From Blumeriella jaapii (taxonomy: Eukaryota > Ascomycota > Leotiomycetes > Helotiales > Drepanopezizaceae), in assembly GCA_009599575.1 (NCBI GenBank), contig VWND01000004.1, positions 1,418,001-1,482,000 of the forward strand: DNA of 64,000 nucleotides, given 5' to 3'. A program made the position numbers and the translations under genes. Numbering within the stretch: position 1 is the first letter of the stretch; each line of letters begins with the position of its first letter. This document shows positions 50,093 through 61,989 of this stretch, one piece after another. The notes beneath the pieces are model-generated. The model saw only the letters and a program-made list of their open reading frames with translations. It was not told the DNA's origin and did not search any database.

Positions 50093-50355
50093 CGAATAAA
50101 GCGAAAAACTTTTTAATATAAAGTTTTTTAAATAAGCTTAAATAAAAAATTTCACGTGGTACTTCGCGTTTAATTTTATATACGCTTTTTTAAAAATGCG
50201 CGACTTTTATTTGGCGCATAAAAAGCTTTCCGGTTTTTTTGCAAAACTTATATATTAGCTAAAAGCGTATTCCGAAGATTTAGATTCGTACGATTATGAA
50301 AATAGCGACGTATTAATAAATAAAAGCTTAAAAGCGCGCTTTTTTCGGACGGAAA
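50093..50355 (+). pseudogene. D2 chromodomain, degraded
   Basis: Resumes Gyp-D coding after A3 and aligns with D1 29180-29445. It includes MRDFYLAHKKLSG near 50196-50235 and ends at the polypurine tract. Confidence 0.85.
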
Positions 50356-50360
50356 AATAA

Positions 50361-50625
50361 TATAACGATTCATTTTTTTTGCTTTTCGTGTTATCCCAGC
50401 AATTGCGTATAGCTGCAAGCTTCCTGGTCTTTTGATGGGTCTTCTATTAACTGTGAAAACTATTTATATATATAAGGCTTTTTTTTCTTAGCAATTTCTG
50501 CCTTTTGTAAATATTAATTTTAAATAAATCTTTTTATTACAGAACCAAAGGCTCGTTTTTCAAATTATATAAACTCGGCGACCAGTTAACTGATCTTCCA
50601 GCCCTCCGACTGATTAGATCGTTAC
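50361..50625 (+). repeat. D2 3' LTR (265 bp)
   Basis: Aligns with 29449-29713. The final base of the LTR is missing at the junction with Gyp-C, so C probably inserted one base before the LTR end, with gttac as TSD. Outer part well preserved. Confidence 0.88.
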
Positions 50626-51300
50626 TGTCACGAGAACATCTGCAGACCAAGGAGCAAACGGTGCATTTATTAGTATACTAAATTTTAGGAATTTAATAAA
50701 ATACGAAAGGTTCGTTTGGTTATATTTTAAAGCCGCTAAGTCGCGCTTGCTTCGAAAATTCGGTAAAGCTTCGGCTGTTAGCCGAAAGCTAAGTCCCGAA
50801 GCTATTAAGTAAGGTTTTGGCTTTGGGTCGGGAATTATAAGCCGTGCCTTTTAATACTTTTCCTTTTTTTAAATACTGTTTTTCGTATTAAGTTTAGTTT
50901 TACTTGCGGCGATATCGCGTAATATCGAAAAATACTTTTAAACTTAATATAAAAATATAATTTTCGATCAGAAATAATAAAGTCTTTTGCTAATATTAAT
51001 TAAATTTGAAAGTAGTGTTTTAAAGTTTAATATTAAAATATAACTTTCGGTCAGAAATAATAAAATCCTTTGCTGATATTAATTGGACTTGAAAGCAGTA
51101 TTTTAAGATTTAATATTAAAATAATAATTTTCGGTCAGAAATAATACAATACTTTGCTAATATTAATTGAATTTAAAAGCAGTGTTTTAAGACTTAACGT
51201 TAAAATACAATTTTCGGTTAAAAATAAAAAGATATTTTGCTAATATTAATTAGATTTAGAAATAATGCTTTACGGATAATCAAAATAATTTTAAATCAAA
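50626..51300 (-). repeat. Gyp-C 3' LTR (inner end uncertain) with four 84-bp tandem repeats
   Basis: The outer end tgtcacgagaacatctgc is unmutated. At 50941-51276 there are four tandem units of 83-85 bp (starts 50941, 51026, 51109, 51193) sharing the cores ttttcggtcagaaataat and ttgctaatattaatt. No second Gyp-C LTR is available, so the inner LTR border is a guess and the repeats could lie in the 3' untranslated region. Confidence 0.6.
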
Positions 51301-51339
51301 TATTAAAAAAATATAATATTAAATATAAATATTAATAAT

Positions 51340-53020
51340 ATATTGATAATGCTCGTTTTTTAGCGCTAAAGTTAAAAGAGTTGTATTTAGAAAAATTTAG
51401 CAATCAAATTTTGGTGCGTTTTCCAGGTTTTCGGCTTTTTGCCAAAAGTCGTAGTTCGAAAACCATTTTTTCTATTTTACTAAAAAATATAATTTTTTTT
51501 ACCGATTATTAAATGCGAAATTTGAAATCTAATCGATTTTTTATTTTTTTTTTGTTTTCCGAAATTGTTTTTTATAAGTTCGGAACCCGATGCTTTCGCC
51601 TTTTTTTCGCTTTTATCGATTTTTAATTTTTTGCGATACGGATTTAGGAAACTAACGTAAAAAACGTCGTAAAGTTTTCAAATATTTAAAAGTCGGAGTT
51701 TGTATGCTTAAAAGCCGATTTTATTTAATATCGGAAAAAATTCAAATTTTTTTAAATTCGGTCTTTTGCAAAGTCTTTTTGTTTTTTTAAGTTTTTTGTA
51801 TTTAAATATACTTTTTTTCGATAATAAAATATATTTGAGCGTGTTTTTTATCGTAGTATTTTGCTTAAAAGTTTTGCGCGTAAAATAATATTTTTTTTAA
51901 AGTTTAATATATTTGTTTTGATTTATTTTTTTTTCCGCTATTTACGCGGCTGATTTTAATTTGTAATTCGGTAGTTTTTTTAAATCAAACGGTTTCGCGT
52001 TAATATCGTTTGTTTGACAAAAAAATATTCCGATAAAAAAAAAATCGCGTTGCTAATAGCGACTTCGATTATCGGCAGTAAATTTGGCTAATCGTTTTAA
52101 TTAAAATCTACGTAAAAGCGTAAATAAGTTTCCAATACGGCGTTTGCTTTTTCGATCTGTCCGTCAGTTTAAAAATAAAAGGCAATAAATAATTTTCGTT
52201 TAATATAAAACATCGCGGTAAAAGTGTTTTAAAAGCCCGATATAAATAATAATTCGCGGTCGGAAACGATATCGTCGGATATATTATATTTTAAAAATAT
52301 TATTTTGCAAAAAAATAAGCGATTTATATCGTTGTTATATTTTTGCGAATTGCCGTAAAACAAAATTGTTTTATTAAGCGGCAAACAATTATAAGTATAA
52401 TATCGTAAACGGCTGGTTTTCCGGTTTTGTTATAAGCGAAATCTTTTTTGCTAAAAGCATTCGATAGATTCATAATTAAATTTAATAAAATGCTGCTTTA
52501 TAAACGTGTAAAAACGAATAAAAAATAAAATTTTCCGTTTGTTTTCGATTTGAATAATTTTTTTTTTTTTTGCAGGCGATGCAAAAAAATATATCATTTT
52601 CGATATTAGCCGTTATTTCAAATAAATAAAACAAGCGTTTTAAAATTAAAATAGTTTTGTTACGTTTAAAATAATCCGCGGTCGGATTTTCGTAAAAAAA
52701 CTTTAATAATCGTTTTTTAAAATTAGCATCCGATAAAACGTAAAATCTGAATTTTTTATATATTTATATATCGTTGACAAATAAAAAATCGAAATCAGAA
52801 AAAATTTTAATAAAATTATTATACGCTTTCGATTTTAAAAAAGCGATATCGCGCGTTAAGAAATTTTATTTATTTCAAATTCGTCGTCGTTCGTAATAAA
52901 AAAGTTATTCGTATTTTAAATTAAATTTTGTTATATTTTTTTTTTTGCTTTGCTTTCGCGCTTTCGATTTTTTTTCCTATCAACTTTTTCGTTTATGCTG
53001 CTGATAAAATAAAATAGATT
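51340..53020 (-). pseudogene. Gyp-C integrase and chromodomain, degraded
   Basis: The minus strand near 52140-52180 reads TDGQIEKANAVLETYLR, the motif around the catalytic Glu of Gypsy integrases. The SH3-like end has YDVFYVSFLNPYR near 51640-51680. A chromodomain end (TWKTHQNLIAKFF) lies near 51385-51425. The zinc-binding part and first Asp are too damaged to place. Confidence 0.85.
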
Positions 53021-53089
53021 TTTTTTGTTTTTGTAATAATAATAATTCGTTCAGATTTTCGGTATAAAACGATTTTAGCAAAAGTCTGA

Positions 53090-53316
53090 CAGGTTTTTAA
53101 AGTTTTTAAGCGTAATTTAGTTTTTTTAAAAGTGTATCGGCCGGGTTTTTAAAACCGGTTTTATAAATAATTTCGAAATTAATAATCAATAATATTAAAG
53201 CTCATTTAACTTGACGTTTTGTTAAAATGCGGATTATTATAAAATATTTTAAATTATTATAATTTAAAATAATAGTAATTTTTATAATATGCTTTTTTTA
53301 AATAATATCGCCAATA
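53090..53316 (-). pseudogene. Gyp-C RNase H, C-terminal fragment
   Basis: The minus strand reads NLKYFIIIRILTKRQVK and a tail with NPADTLLKKLNY, the standard RNase H end of Gypsy pol. It is separated from the rest of pol by B4. Confidence 0.82.
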
Positions 53317-53501
53317 TGTGAGGGGATGGGACATCAGTTCGTTGGTTATATGGTCCGAGAGTCACGTTGTTATTACGTAATATCGAAGCCACGTGATCAT
53401 CCGCATATATTGTATATTAGAATTCGCGGCATCTCTAATTTAAAAACTTCGTAATTAATGCAATTTATTTACGAATCTTTTGCTCGTTCGCACCTTTAAT
53501 A
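53317..53501 (+). repeat. B4 5' LTR (185 bp)
   Basis: The least altered start of the family, tgtgaggggatgggacatc. Both older CACGTG sites are altered here, but the extra one at about 53392 is intact. Confidence 0.94.
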
Positions 53502-53529
53502 TATTAACTATCAAATCTTTTTCACACTT

Positions 53530-55030
53530 TTATTTAGCTTTCGAGCTGAAAAGGTCTGCCAACTCTGTTCTGCTTTTGCGTATACAAAAAATTAACAAAT
53601 CTTATCGCGACAATAAATCTTACGATTTTTTAAAAATAACTTTTATATACGACTTTTCAAAAATAACTTTTACGATACGAAACTACGAAACGACAATTTT
53701 TTTTAATACAAAACCTATATTTAAAAAATCCCGTTCTGCTTCTGCTTATATCCCGGAACAAAATATACTTTACACTTTTTTTTTAACGAGCAATATCGGA
53801 ATGTTCCAAATTGTCGAAACCTTTTAATCGTCTTATTCTGAAGCATTTTAAATATTCCGACCAAATCGTCGCCGCTTTAATCGTTAATACGAAAGCTTGT
53901 TTTCGCGAAATCTTCGATCTTTTTGCTTACGCGGTAAAACAAAACGATATAATAATATTATTTAAAGCCAAATTGAATAATCTAGTTTAAAAACTGGATA
54001 TTCAAACGGGTATACTAAAAAAAAAAAAAGCATTTTGAAAAAAAAAAATTAAAACTTCGAAGCCGAATTTATTAACTTTCGAAAACAAGCTTTTATTAAT
54101 TAAAATATTAATTAAAATATATCAAATATTTTAAACGCAAAGAAAAACATCTGCTTTTTTCGATTTCGATAAATTCACAGGTTCGGATGGCATAAGCAAC
54201 GTTACGAAGCATTTCACCAATTTTTTTTTTTTAAAATATAATTCTAAAGCTTCGTTTCAATTAAAATGGATATGCAACCGAACAGAATCGTATAAGCTAT
54301 TTTTTTTCCCGTTTTTCCGATACAGCCAAAAGCGTTTTACAAAAAGATTTACGTACGAACGGTATTTTTTTCTATCTGACTATTGCAAAAATGATTTAAA
54401 TTTTATAATAATCGTTCGTCGTTTTTAATTAATAAGCAAATGCATTTAAAAGAATTTTGTTTTTTAAGCAAAGCAATCAATTTCTATTTATTTTTCTTTT
54501 TATTTGGCTGAAAATTAAAAATCATATTAAGTTTAATAACAAAGCAGCTATCGCTATTCTACGCAAAGCTTTTTATTTTAATATCGTTATCCGTTTGTCG
54601 TATATTAATCTTTCCGATTTAAAAACCGATTTTATTAGTTTTTGCGCTTAAATACGCGAAACCGATACCGTTTTTCGATAATTAAATTTTAATTATTATA
54701 AAACCGAAGGCCGTAACGCAGAAATCATTTTTTTTTTAAAACTGTTACTACGGCTATTATTTAAAACGATTTCATAAACCTTAGCGCTATTCAAATTAAA
54801 ACAATTATAAAACCCGCAGCTAATATAGCGAAAAACAAACGCCTAGTTAATAACGCCGAAAAGCTAGCTCGCCGAACCTATCTTTTTGCTAATAATTTCT
54901 GCTTATAATATATTAGTAATAAATATCGAGCTGCTGATTGCTTCGATTTTTTTTTAAATTAAAAAAGCTAAAGCCGAAGTAAAAAAATCGGGAAACTGAC
55001 TGTTTTTAATAATTGTTATTATCAGAAACT
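53530..55030 (+). pseudogene. B4 gag with zinc knuckle, degraded
   Basis: The N-terminal 90 residues of the open frame 53480-53827 are gag. The capsid stretch with FNNKAAIAILRKAFYFN is at 54530-54580. Zinc-knuckle remains lie near 54890-54945. Confidence 0.76.
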
Positions 55031-55090
55031 TTTAAAAAATAAATTGGAATTATTTGTTTTTTTAACGGCGTTCCGGAACCATATTTAATA

Positions 55091-55460
55091 TTGTTTTATA
55101 TCATAACTATTAATAATATATATATTAAACCCTACTTTTTAAACGATTCCGAAGCTACCGATAATTTTATTAATTATTTTTTCGTGCAATACTACGAATT
55201 GACTTTTGTTTTACTTATCAATCCACGTAAATTTACCGTGGTTAACGGACGCTTTTTTACCTACGGCGACGTTATTTACCAAGTTTTTTTTTAAATTAAT
55301 ATCGCCGGCTATACCGAACTAATTACAGCTTTTGTTATAATATTAAGAAAATACGATTTTATTTTAAGGAAATTTTAGCTTAAAACATACAATTTTTATA
55401 TTAATTAAATTACGAATATCTTTTGCTTTAATTTAAATTTTTATTATTCGAATTGTTTAT
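55091..55460 (+). pseudogene. B4 retropepsin-like protease
   Basis: 67 open residues with LNDSEATDNFIN, then a stop and the degraded tail. Same Glu-containing active site as the other copies. Confidence 0.82.
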
Positions 55461-55779
55461 TTTAACGTTTTTATGAATTGGCTGTTTCAGGCTTAATTTA
55501 AAAACGCTATTCTTACAAAACAGTCGTTTAATCTGTTATTCCTCGCCGTACAAAAGCTGCTGTTTTTAATACTTTAGCCTTTCAACTTGAAGTCGAAGTG
55601 TTTTCGGCCTTTTTATACGAAATCGATCAACGTTTATAAAAACTCGGCGCTGTAGTTTAAAGAAACTTTAATTTTATATAATTAAAAATTGATTAATTAC
55701 GACAAAAAAAATTTTTTAAACTGAACGATAATATTTATCGGCCGAATTTTATTTCGCTGAAGCTTTTTTGAAAAATATT

Positions 55780-57230
55780 CGTATAATTTTTCAAACCAAA
55801 CCGCTAATCGACCTTCGAATAAAGCTTTTTTAATACTATTATTATTATTTGGCCGTTTTCGATTTTATTAAAGCTAATAAACTTACGCTTTATAAAAAAA
55901 AGCGTTAATTATACGATAAAACTCCGTTTTAAAACAGTATTTTTATACGGTTTTTTGTGTAATAAATCAGTTAACGAAGTTTAAGTTTTACGCAAGTTTT
56001 TTAAAAAAAACCTCGAAAAAGGCTAGATTCTAGCTAGTTTTTTTCTCGCCGCTTTTTTAATTTTATTTGCGAAAAAACCAAAAAGCGGATTACGTTTTTG
56101 CGTCGGTTACAAAGCTTTCAACGTTATAATAATCAAAGACCGATATTTTTTGCAATTAGTTTAAAAAACATTTTTCCAATTAAGCAAAGCGAAATTTTAT
56201 ATTAAATTCGACGTTTTTGCCGCTTTTGATAAAATTCGAATAAAAAAAGGTTATAAATAGTTTATTGCGTTTAATACGAAATACGATTTATTCGAATCGT
56301 TGGTTATGCTTTTCGGTTTATGCAACGCTTTTGCCATTTTTCAATTTCGCATAATCGATATTCTACGATTTTATTTAAATATTTTTTGCATAATTTATAT
56401 GAACGATATTCTAGTTTATTTAAACGATTTTTAAAAATACAAAAAACACGTTAACTTCGTTTTTTAAGCTTTTTTCGACGCTAGCCTGCAATTAAATATA
56501 AAAAAATGCGAATTTGAAATTCAAAAAATCGTTTATTTAAAAATGACTATTTTTATTATTAAAATTAAAATAAACCTTAAAAAATTGAAAGCTATTATTA
56601 GCTAGAATTCTTTTTCCAACGTTAAAAACGTATAAGCGTTTTTAGGTTTTGCAAATTTCTACCGACGCTTTATCAAAAGTTTTTTTCGTATCGTTATTCT
56701 TTTAGTAAATCTAACGAAAAAAAATATTAAATAACATTTTAATAATAATTATATTAAAACTTTCGAATTTTTTAAATCAGTTTTTATTATCATATTTATA
56801 TTATTTTATTTCATTTTTAATAAAAAGATTTTCTTTAAGACCGACCTTTTTAACTACGTTTTTTCAGATTTTTTTTTTTTGAAAAAACGATACAAAAATA
56901 CTTTATCCAATCGCATTTATATTAAAAAAGTTCGATTTAGCCGAATGCAACTACGAGATTTATAATAAAAAACTTTTCGTTATTATACGTTATTTCGAAA
57001 GTTAACAAGCCGAATTATAAAAAGCTGCTTATTTAATTCGTATATTTACAAACCACCGAAACCTAAAATATTTTATAATAATTAAACAATTTAACCGACG
57101 TTAAATACGCTAAAGCGAGTTCTTAGCTAGTTTTAACTTCGTAATTATATTCAAATTTAAAAAACAAAATAGCAAATTTTAATTTTTCAATCCGACGTTT
57201 TCAAAATCTTTTTCAAAACTTTTTAAACGA
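55780..57230 (+). pseudogene. B4 reverse transcriptase and RNase H, degraded
   Basis: RT motifs [11 protein letters not shown] (about 56090) and KFYIKFDVFAAF (about 56190). The catalytic site near 56396 reads YMNDILVY. The connection [13 protein letters not shown] is near 56650, and RNase H fragments run to about 57230. Confidence 0.86.
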
Positions 57231-57389
57231 AAAAATTCAGTTCCAAAACCAAGCTTTTTTTGAAAAACATTATTTAATTAAAGTTTTTAAAAACGCTTTT
57301 CCAGCTTTGCTAAAACAAATATTCGAAGCAAACGACGAAAAGCTTTTACGATTATTAAACGAATATTATTCTATTAATAAGCTATAAAT

Positions 57390-58860
57390 TATTATTAAAA
57401 AAATGCTTAAATCAAAAGGTATTCCGAAATTTAAAAACTTACAGCTTTTCGAATGTTTTATACGCAATAACAAATTGTATTTTCGAAACCGATTATACGT
57501 TTTAAATACATCGAATTTGAATATTTTTATTCGCATCTGACTTTTGCAAATGGCTTATAATTTAATAAAAAACAGGCCATTTCGGAAAAAAACAAATTGT
57601 ACGAAGTTATCAGCAGAAATTATTACTGGCCATTAATTTTATAAAAATTGCAAAAGATTTGTGCGCAATTACAACGGCTGTTTTCGCAATACAAGCATTA
57701 ATCAACGCTATCAAAGATTTCTCAAACTTCTGCTTATTTTTTTTACGCCGTTAAAGCTATATATCAGTCGATTTTATAAACCCTTTTTTCGTAAAAAAGC
57801 ATAAAAGTCGAAACAATCTGATTATAATAATAATATATCGCTTTATCAAAAAACGATATTATACAGCCTGCTATTCAGTTATAAAAGCAGCAGATTTAGC
57901 CAAGCTATTCTGTAAAAAATATCTGGCGCTTATATGGCTTTTCCGATTTTATAATTTCAGACCGAAGCTTTTTATTCGTTTTACAATTCTGAAAAACTAT
58001 TAATTACCGTTTCGAAACTAATATTACGCTATCCACCAGCTTTTATTCCGAAATAAATGGCCAAACCGAAAACGCAAACGCTTATCTACTTTTTTATTTA
58101 AAATAATTTGTCGAATACGCTTAAAAAGACTGGGAAAACTGGCTTTTTCTAGCCGAATTCGCGGCAAATAACGCTGTAAAACGCTTTTACCGGATTTTTT
58201 TTTTTTTTTACGCTAACAAAAACTTTTATCTCCGACTAACCTTTTTCTTATCTAAACCTATTTTAGCTTCGATTTTTCGCACGCTACAAATGGCAGATAC
58301 CGAAAAAAACGATTTTGCCGATAAAATAAAAAAAAATAAAGCTATTTTTACGCACGAATCTGATTTCAGCGCTAACCGATCAAAAACACTATTCTAACCG
58401 ACACCGCCAACCAGCTTTTGCCTACCGAATAAAAAATAACGTATTTTTTAATAAGCGCAATATTATTTTTATCAGATTAATCAAAAAGCTCGATAATAAG
58501 TTTTACGGTTTTTACAAAATCGCCGAAGTTTTAAGCTTTTACAATTATAAATCAAAACTATTTTTCGAGCAAAAATTAATATATTCCGTTTTTTACACTA
58601 ACTTGCTTAAATCTGTTTATAACGACTTTTTTTCAGGGCAAAAAAAAACCCTTTTTCACCATCTGTTTTTATCGACGCCGACGGCAGTTTATTATAGGTT
58701 ATAAACGCTATTTTCGATTTTTAAACGAAATTTTAACTTTTTTTATCTTATATAATAGCGCGGTTACAACGCCGAAAGTCAGTTTTAAAAACTATTAAAA
58801 AACGTTATCAACGTATATAGTTTTATAGCTGAATTCGCTATACGTTTCCTTCAGAAATTT
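57390..58860 (+). pseudogene. B4 integrase and chromodomain, degraded
   Basis: Zinc-binding remnants near 57600-57700, NGQTENANAYLLFYLK near 58060-58110, an SH3-like part (KLDNKFYGFYKIAEVL near 58485-58530), and a chromodomain remnant near 58745-58850. Several short indels add to the stops. Confidence 0.84.
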
Positions 58861-59191
58861 TATTCGACCAAAGCAAAACTGACTAAAATCAAAATTGCTA
58901 ATAGAAAATATGCTAAATCGATAAATAACGAAAACGAGCTTTTATTATTAAAAAAAGCTACAACCGTTATCAAATACAAAAAAACTATTACCAATTCTTT
59001 TTTTATTATAAAAAAAATCAGTTGTTTTGCTTTCGAAATTAATAAAACCTGCTTTTTTTTTTACTACTTTTTTTATTATTCCAGCTGAACTTCGCACTTA
59101 TTTATAAATACGCTTCGCGAACGAAGCTCGGTTTATAAAAATAAATTCCGACGACGAAAAAATTAAATAAAAAATAAAAAAAAGGATTATA

Positions 59192-59375
59192 TATATAAGA
59201 ATAGAATATCAGTTCGTTGATTACGTGGTCCGAGAGTCACGTTGTTATTACGTAATATCGAAGCCACGTGATCACCCGCATATATTGTATTTTAGAATTC
59301 GCGGCACTTTTAATTTAGAAACCTCGTGGTTATGCAATTTATCTACGAACCTTCTGCTCGTTCGCACCCCTGACA
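59192..59375 (+). repeat. B4 3' LTR (184 bp)
   Basis: Starts tatataagaatagaatatc, each difference from the 5' LTR but one being G-to-A or C-to-T, and ends cgcacccctgaca. Confidence 0.94.
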
Positions 59376-60470
59376 CAATGTTTTATTGATTTTACGATCG
59401 CCAAAAATTTTTAGTCGAAAATAATATAATTCATTTCCGCGGAAATAAATTTTCTGAAATAAAATACGATTAAATAAAAATAAAAATCGTTTTATCGTTA
59501 AAATATAATACTTGCGAATGCGATTATTAATACGTCGCATTTAAATCAGATTTTTAAGCTTGGGTTGAAATGCATTAAAAATAGAGCTTTATTAAAAGCT
59601 TTTTATAGCTCGAGAAATAATTTAATTGCTTCGTCGTTCCAAAAAAATAAGCTTTTGCTTTTGAGAAGTTTGATTATTTTAATACCGACCAGATTGTAAT
59701 AATAAATAAATGTTCGGTAAAAATTGCAAAATTTTAAAAACGATAATATTTTTTTAATTATAATAAAAGTTGGCTATTCGTTGATCGTAGCTATTTTTTT
59801 TTGTTTATATTTATATCGGAAAATAAAATTACAAATTTTAAAAACTCGATTATATTCGTGTCGAATTCGTATTTTTCTAGCTTACAATACAGTTTAGCGT
59901 TTAAAAAAGCTTTTAAGAATTTAATAACATATTCGATATAAATAAATTCGTTATTAAAATAAATTAATATATCGTCGAAATAAATTATAACGAATATATT
60001 TACGAACTTTTTTTAAGATTTTGTCGATATAAGCCTAAAAAATGGCCCGGTGCGTTGCATAATTCGAACGGTATTATTAAATATTCGAAAAAGCTAAATC
60101 GAATACGAAAAGCGGTTTTTTATTCGTATTTTTTCGCGATGCGAATCAAATTGAAATTTTATCGTAAATTTAATTTAATAAAGATTTTGGCTTTTTTTTT
60201 AGTCGGTTAAGGATTTTTAATATTAAAAAAATTAAATACCGGTTTAAAATTGTAATAGCGTTTAATTTTCGATATTTTACGTATGGTTTTAATACGCCGT
60301 CTTTTTTAATTATATAAAAAAAAATGCCGCGGCTTTCGATTTCGATAATTTTATAAATTTTTATTTTTATATTCATACTAAATAATTTTTAAGATTTTTA
60401 ATTCGTTTTCGGAAAGTTGTATAACGGGCCGTAAAAAAGTTTGAATTCGGATCGTAAATTAATTTCGTGG
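59376..60470 (-). pseudogene. Gyp-C reverse transcriptase and start of RNase H, degraded
   Basis: Fragment 60170-60376 has FFYIIKKDGVLKPYVKYRKL and NRYLIFLI, matching RT fingers and palm; the upstream spacer with GPLYNLSENELKILKNYL is near 60380-60430. The catalytic motif YFDDILIY is intact (Tyr-Phe-Asp-Asp at 59971-59982). RNase H begins before the B4 junction at 59376. Confidence 0.87.
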
Positions 60471-60479
60471 TCGAAACCC

Positions 60480-60960
60480 GAGCGTTCGGAAAGAAAAACT
60501 TAAGATTTAAATTTGTTAAAAACTAAATTTTTAAATTCGAAGTATTTATCGGATTATCGCAGCTTTTTAAGATTTTCGATAATAAAAAATAAAAGTTTAT
60601 TCGTAAATTTATGAAAATTTCGGAATTTGATATTATAAATCTAAGTATCGTTAAAAAGATTTTTTTGCCGCGTTTGCGGCGTCATTTATCAAAAAAATAT
60701 TTTTTTTCGTAATAATAATATTATAAAAAGTATTTTAATTATAAAAGTGATTTGATTTTGGATTAAATTTTTCCGATTTCTAGTTTACGATCGAAATGTA
60801 TTATTAAAACTATAATCGCCCGAAAATAAAATCAGCGAAATGCATATTTATTTTTCGGAATTCTTATATAATTAATATTTTTATTACGTAGCAATTTAGC
60901 AGAACTTAAATTGTGCTATCGTGGCAAACAAAAGTTAGTTTCCGTTTTTAAGCGTTTTTA
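60480..60960 (-). pseudogene. Gyp-C protease region, degraded
   Basis: Low-quality coding sequence upstream of RT with strand-like stretches but no readable D-S/T-G motif. Assigned by position; truncated at the F2 LTR. Confidence 0.45.
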
Positions 60961-60974
60961 ATTAAAAAACATAA

Positions 60975-61241
60975 TATAAAACGGTGATACTTTGTATTGA
61001 TGGGAATTGGTAGTTTTAGCTATGGTCGAGGCATAAACCCCTCCGAGACCCCTTGCTATTGACTACTTTTAACAAGTATAAAAGCAAAGCATTCCCTTAG
61101 ATAGTACCATAAGCACGCAGTTCAATTTATATCTTTATTTATTTTTCTTTTTCTTTTTTTAATCTTTTCTAAAAATTTTCTAAATGATTTTACTCACCGA
61201 TATATGGCCGTATTAATCTGGTTTTCCTATTTACTTTTACA
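60975..61241 (+). repeat. F2 5' LTR (267 bp)
   Basis: Starts tataaaacggtgat and ends cttttaca, giving the inverted ends TGTAAAA/TTTTACA. The outer part, 61000-61120, is little mutated. Confidence 0.78.
61077..61084 (+). promoter_or_regulatory. TATA box in the F2 LTR
   Basis: tataaaag, conserved at 25935-25942 in F1, with a conserved cataagcacgcag-like block about 30 bp downstream as the likely start site. Confidence 0.6.
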
Positions 61242-61985
61242 TTTGATAATTTACGCAGGAATTTAAATTTCGATATTTCGTTTTTATATACTCGCCGATG
61301 CATTTTTTAAATTCGCAGTTAAAATCGATTTCGATATTTCGCTATTACGACTTAAAAAACCTTTTATATAGTATTATTCGCAGCTGTATTATGTAAAAAA
61401 CTTTTAATAGCTTCTTTTATTTTGCGCATAATTATTAGATTACAAAAATGCAATATATTTTAAAAACGTTTGAAATTACGGTTAAGCAATTTAAACCGTG
61501 CGAAATTTAAAATTCGAAAGTCGCTTTTTTGTTTAAAAATAACAAATCGAATATTGGTTCTTACGCTTCGACCGCTGCGCTCGGCCTTTTTGAATTAGAT
61601 CTTTTTTGATTAAACGCTTAGCGAAAATTCAATTTTTTAATCTTGCGCTTTGTAATTATAGCAATTACAATTTGCGGCTTTTTATTAAAAATAATAAAAA
61701 AATGGCTGGACGTGCATTGGCCTGAGCCACGGAATATCGAGACCGTAGATTATATAGCAATATTATATTAATTTAATTAATTCCTTAAAAAACAAGTTTT
61801 TAAATATATTATTTAAATATTTGAACGTAATTTTATTTTATTTAACTTTTTTAGAAAATACAAAAACTTTTTTAATAGCTTTTTTATTAAAAACGATTTT
61901 TTTTATATTAGAGACTTTTAACCTGCAATTTCAGAAAACATTTATTTATTTAATTTAAACTTTATTAATACTTTTATTAATATTA
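61242..61985 (+). other. F2 leader between LTR and gag, with an unmutated island
   Basis: No coding frame is seen. Most of it is strongly altered, but 61702-61757 (ggctggacgtgcattgg onward) retains CpA and TpG dinucleotides, unlike its surroundings. No tRNA or rRNA match is recognised. Confidence 0.5.
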
Positions 61986-61989
61986 TAAA

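Larger units (their letters stand above)
29714..50625 (+). mobile_element. D2: 3' part of a Gyp-D element, host of D1 and A3
   Basis: The segments 29714-30367 and 50093-50625 join into continuous Gyp-D sequence once A3 is removed. They carry the integrase C-terminus, chromodomain and 3' LTR. It is the outermost element visible in this part, hence the oldest by nesting order. Confidence 0.9.
53317..59375 (+). mobile_element. Gyp-B copy 4 (B4), complete (6059 bp), LTR variant
   Basis: LTRs 53317-53501 and 59192-59375. TSDs caata (53312-53316) and caatg (59376-59380) differ by one G/A transition. The target is Gyp-C RNase H. The LTRs are about 12 bp longer than in B1-B3 and have an additional CACGTGATCA segment. 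Confidence 0.95.
50626..60974 (-). mobile_element. Gyp-C element, minus strand, split by B4; 5' part displaced by F2
   Basis: The left end is an LTR start (tgtcacgagaac) next to the D2 LTR. On the minus strand the order is protease, RT, part of RNase H | B4 | rest of RNase H, integrase, chromodomain, 3' tail/LTR. Gag and the 5' LTR are not visible because F2 begins at 60975. Confidence 0.85.

Noticed and set aside
59343..59540. Minus-strand 65-residue protein
   Set aside because: It joins Gyp-C pol sequence with the B4 LTR across the border at 59375; not a gene.
61702..61757. tRNA, 5S rRNA or other structured RNA gene
   Set aside because: No cloverleaf, A/B boxes or rRNA-like sequence could be made out.
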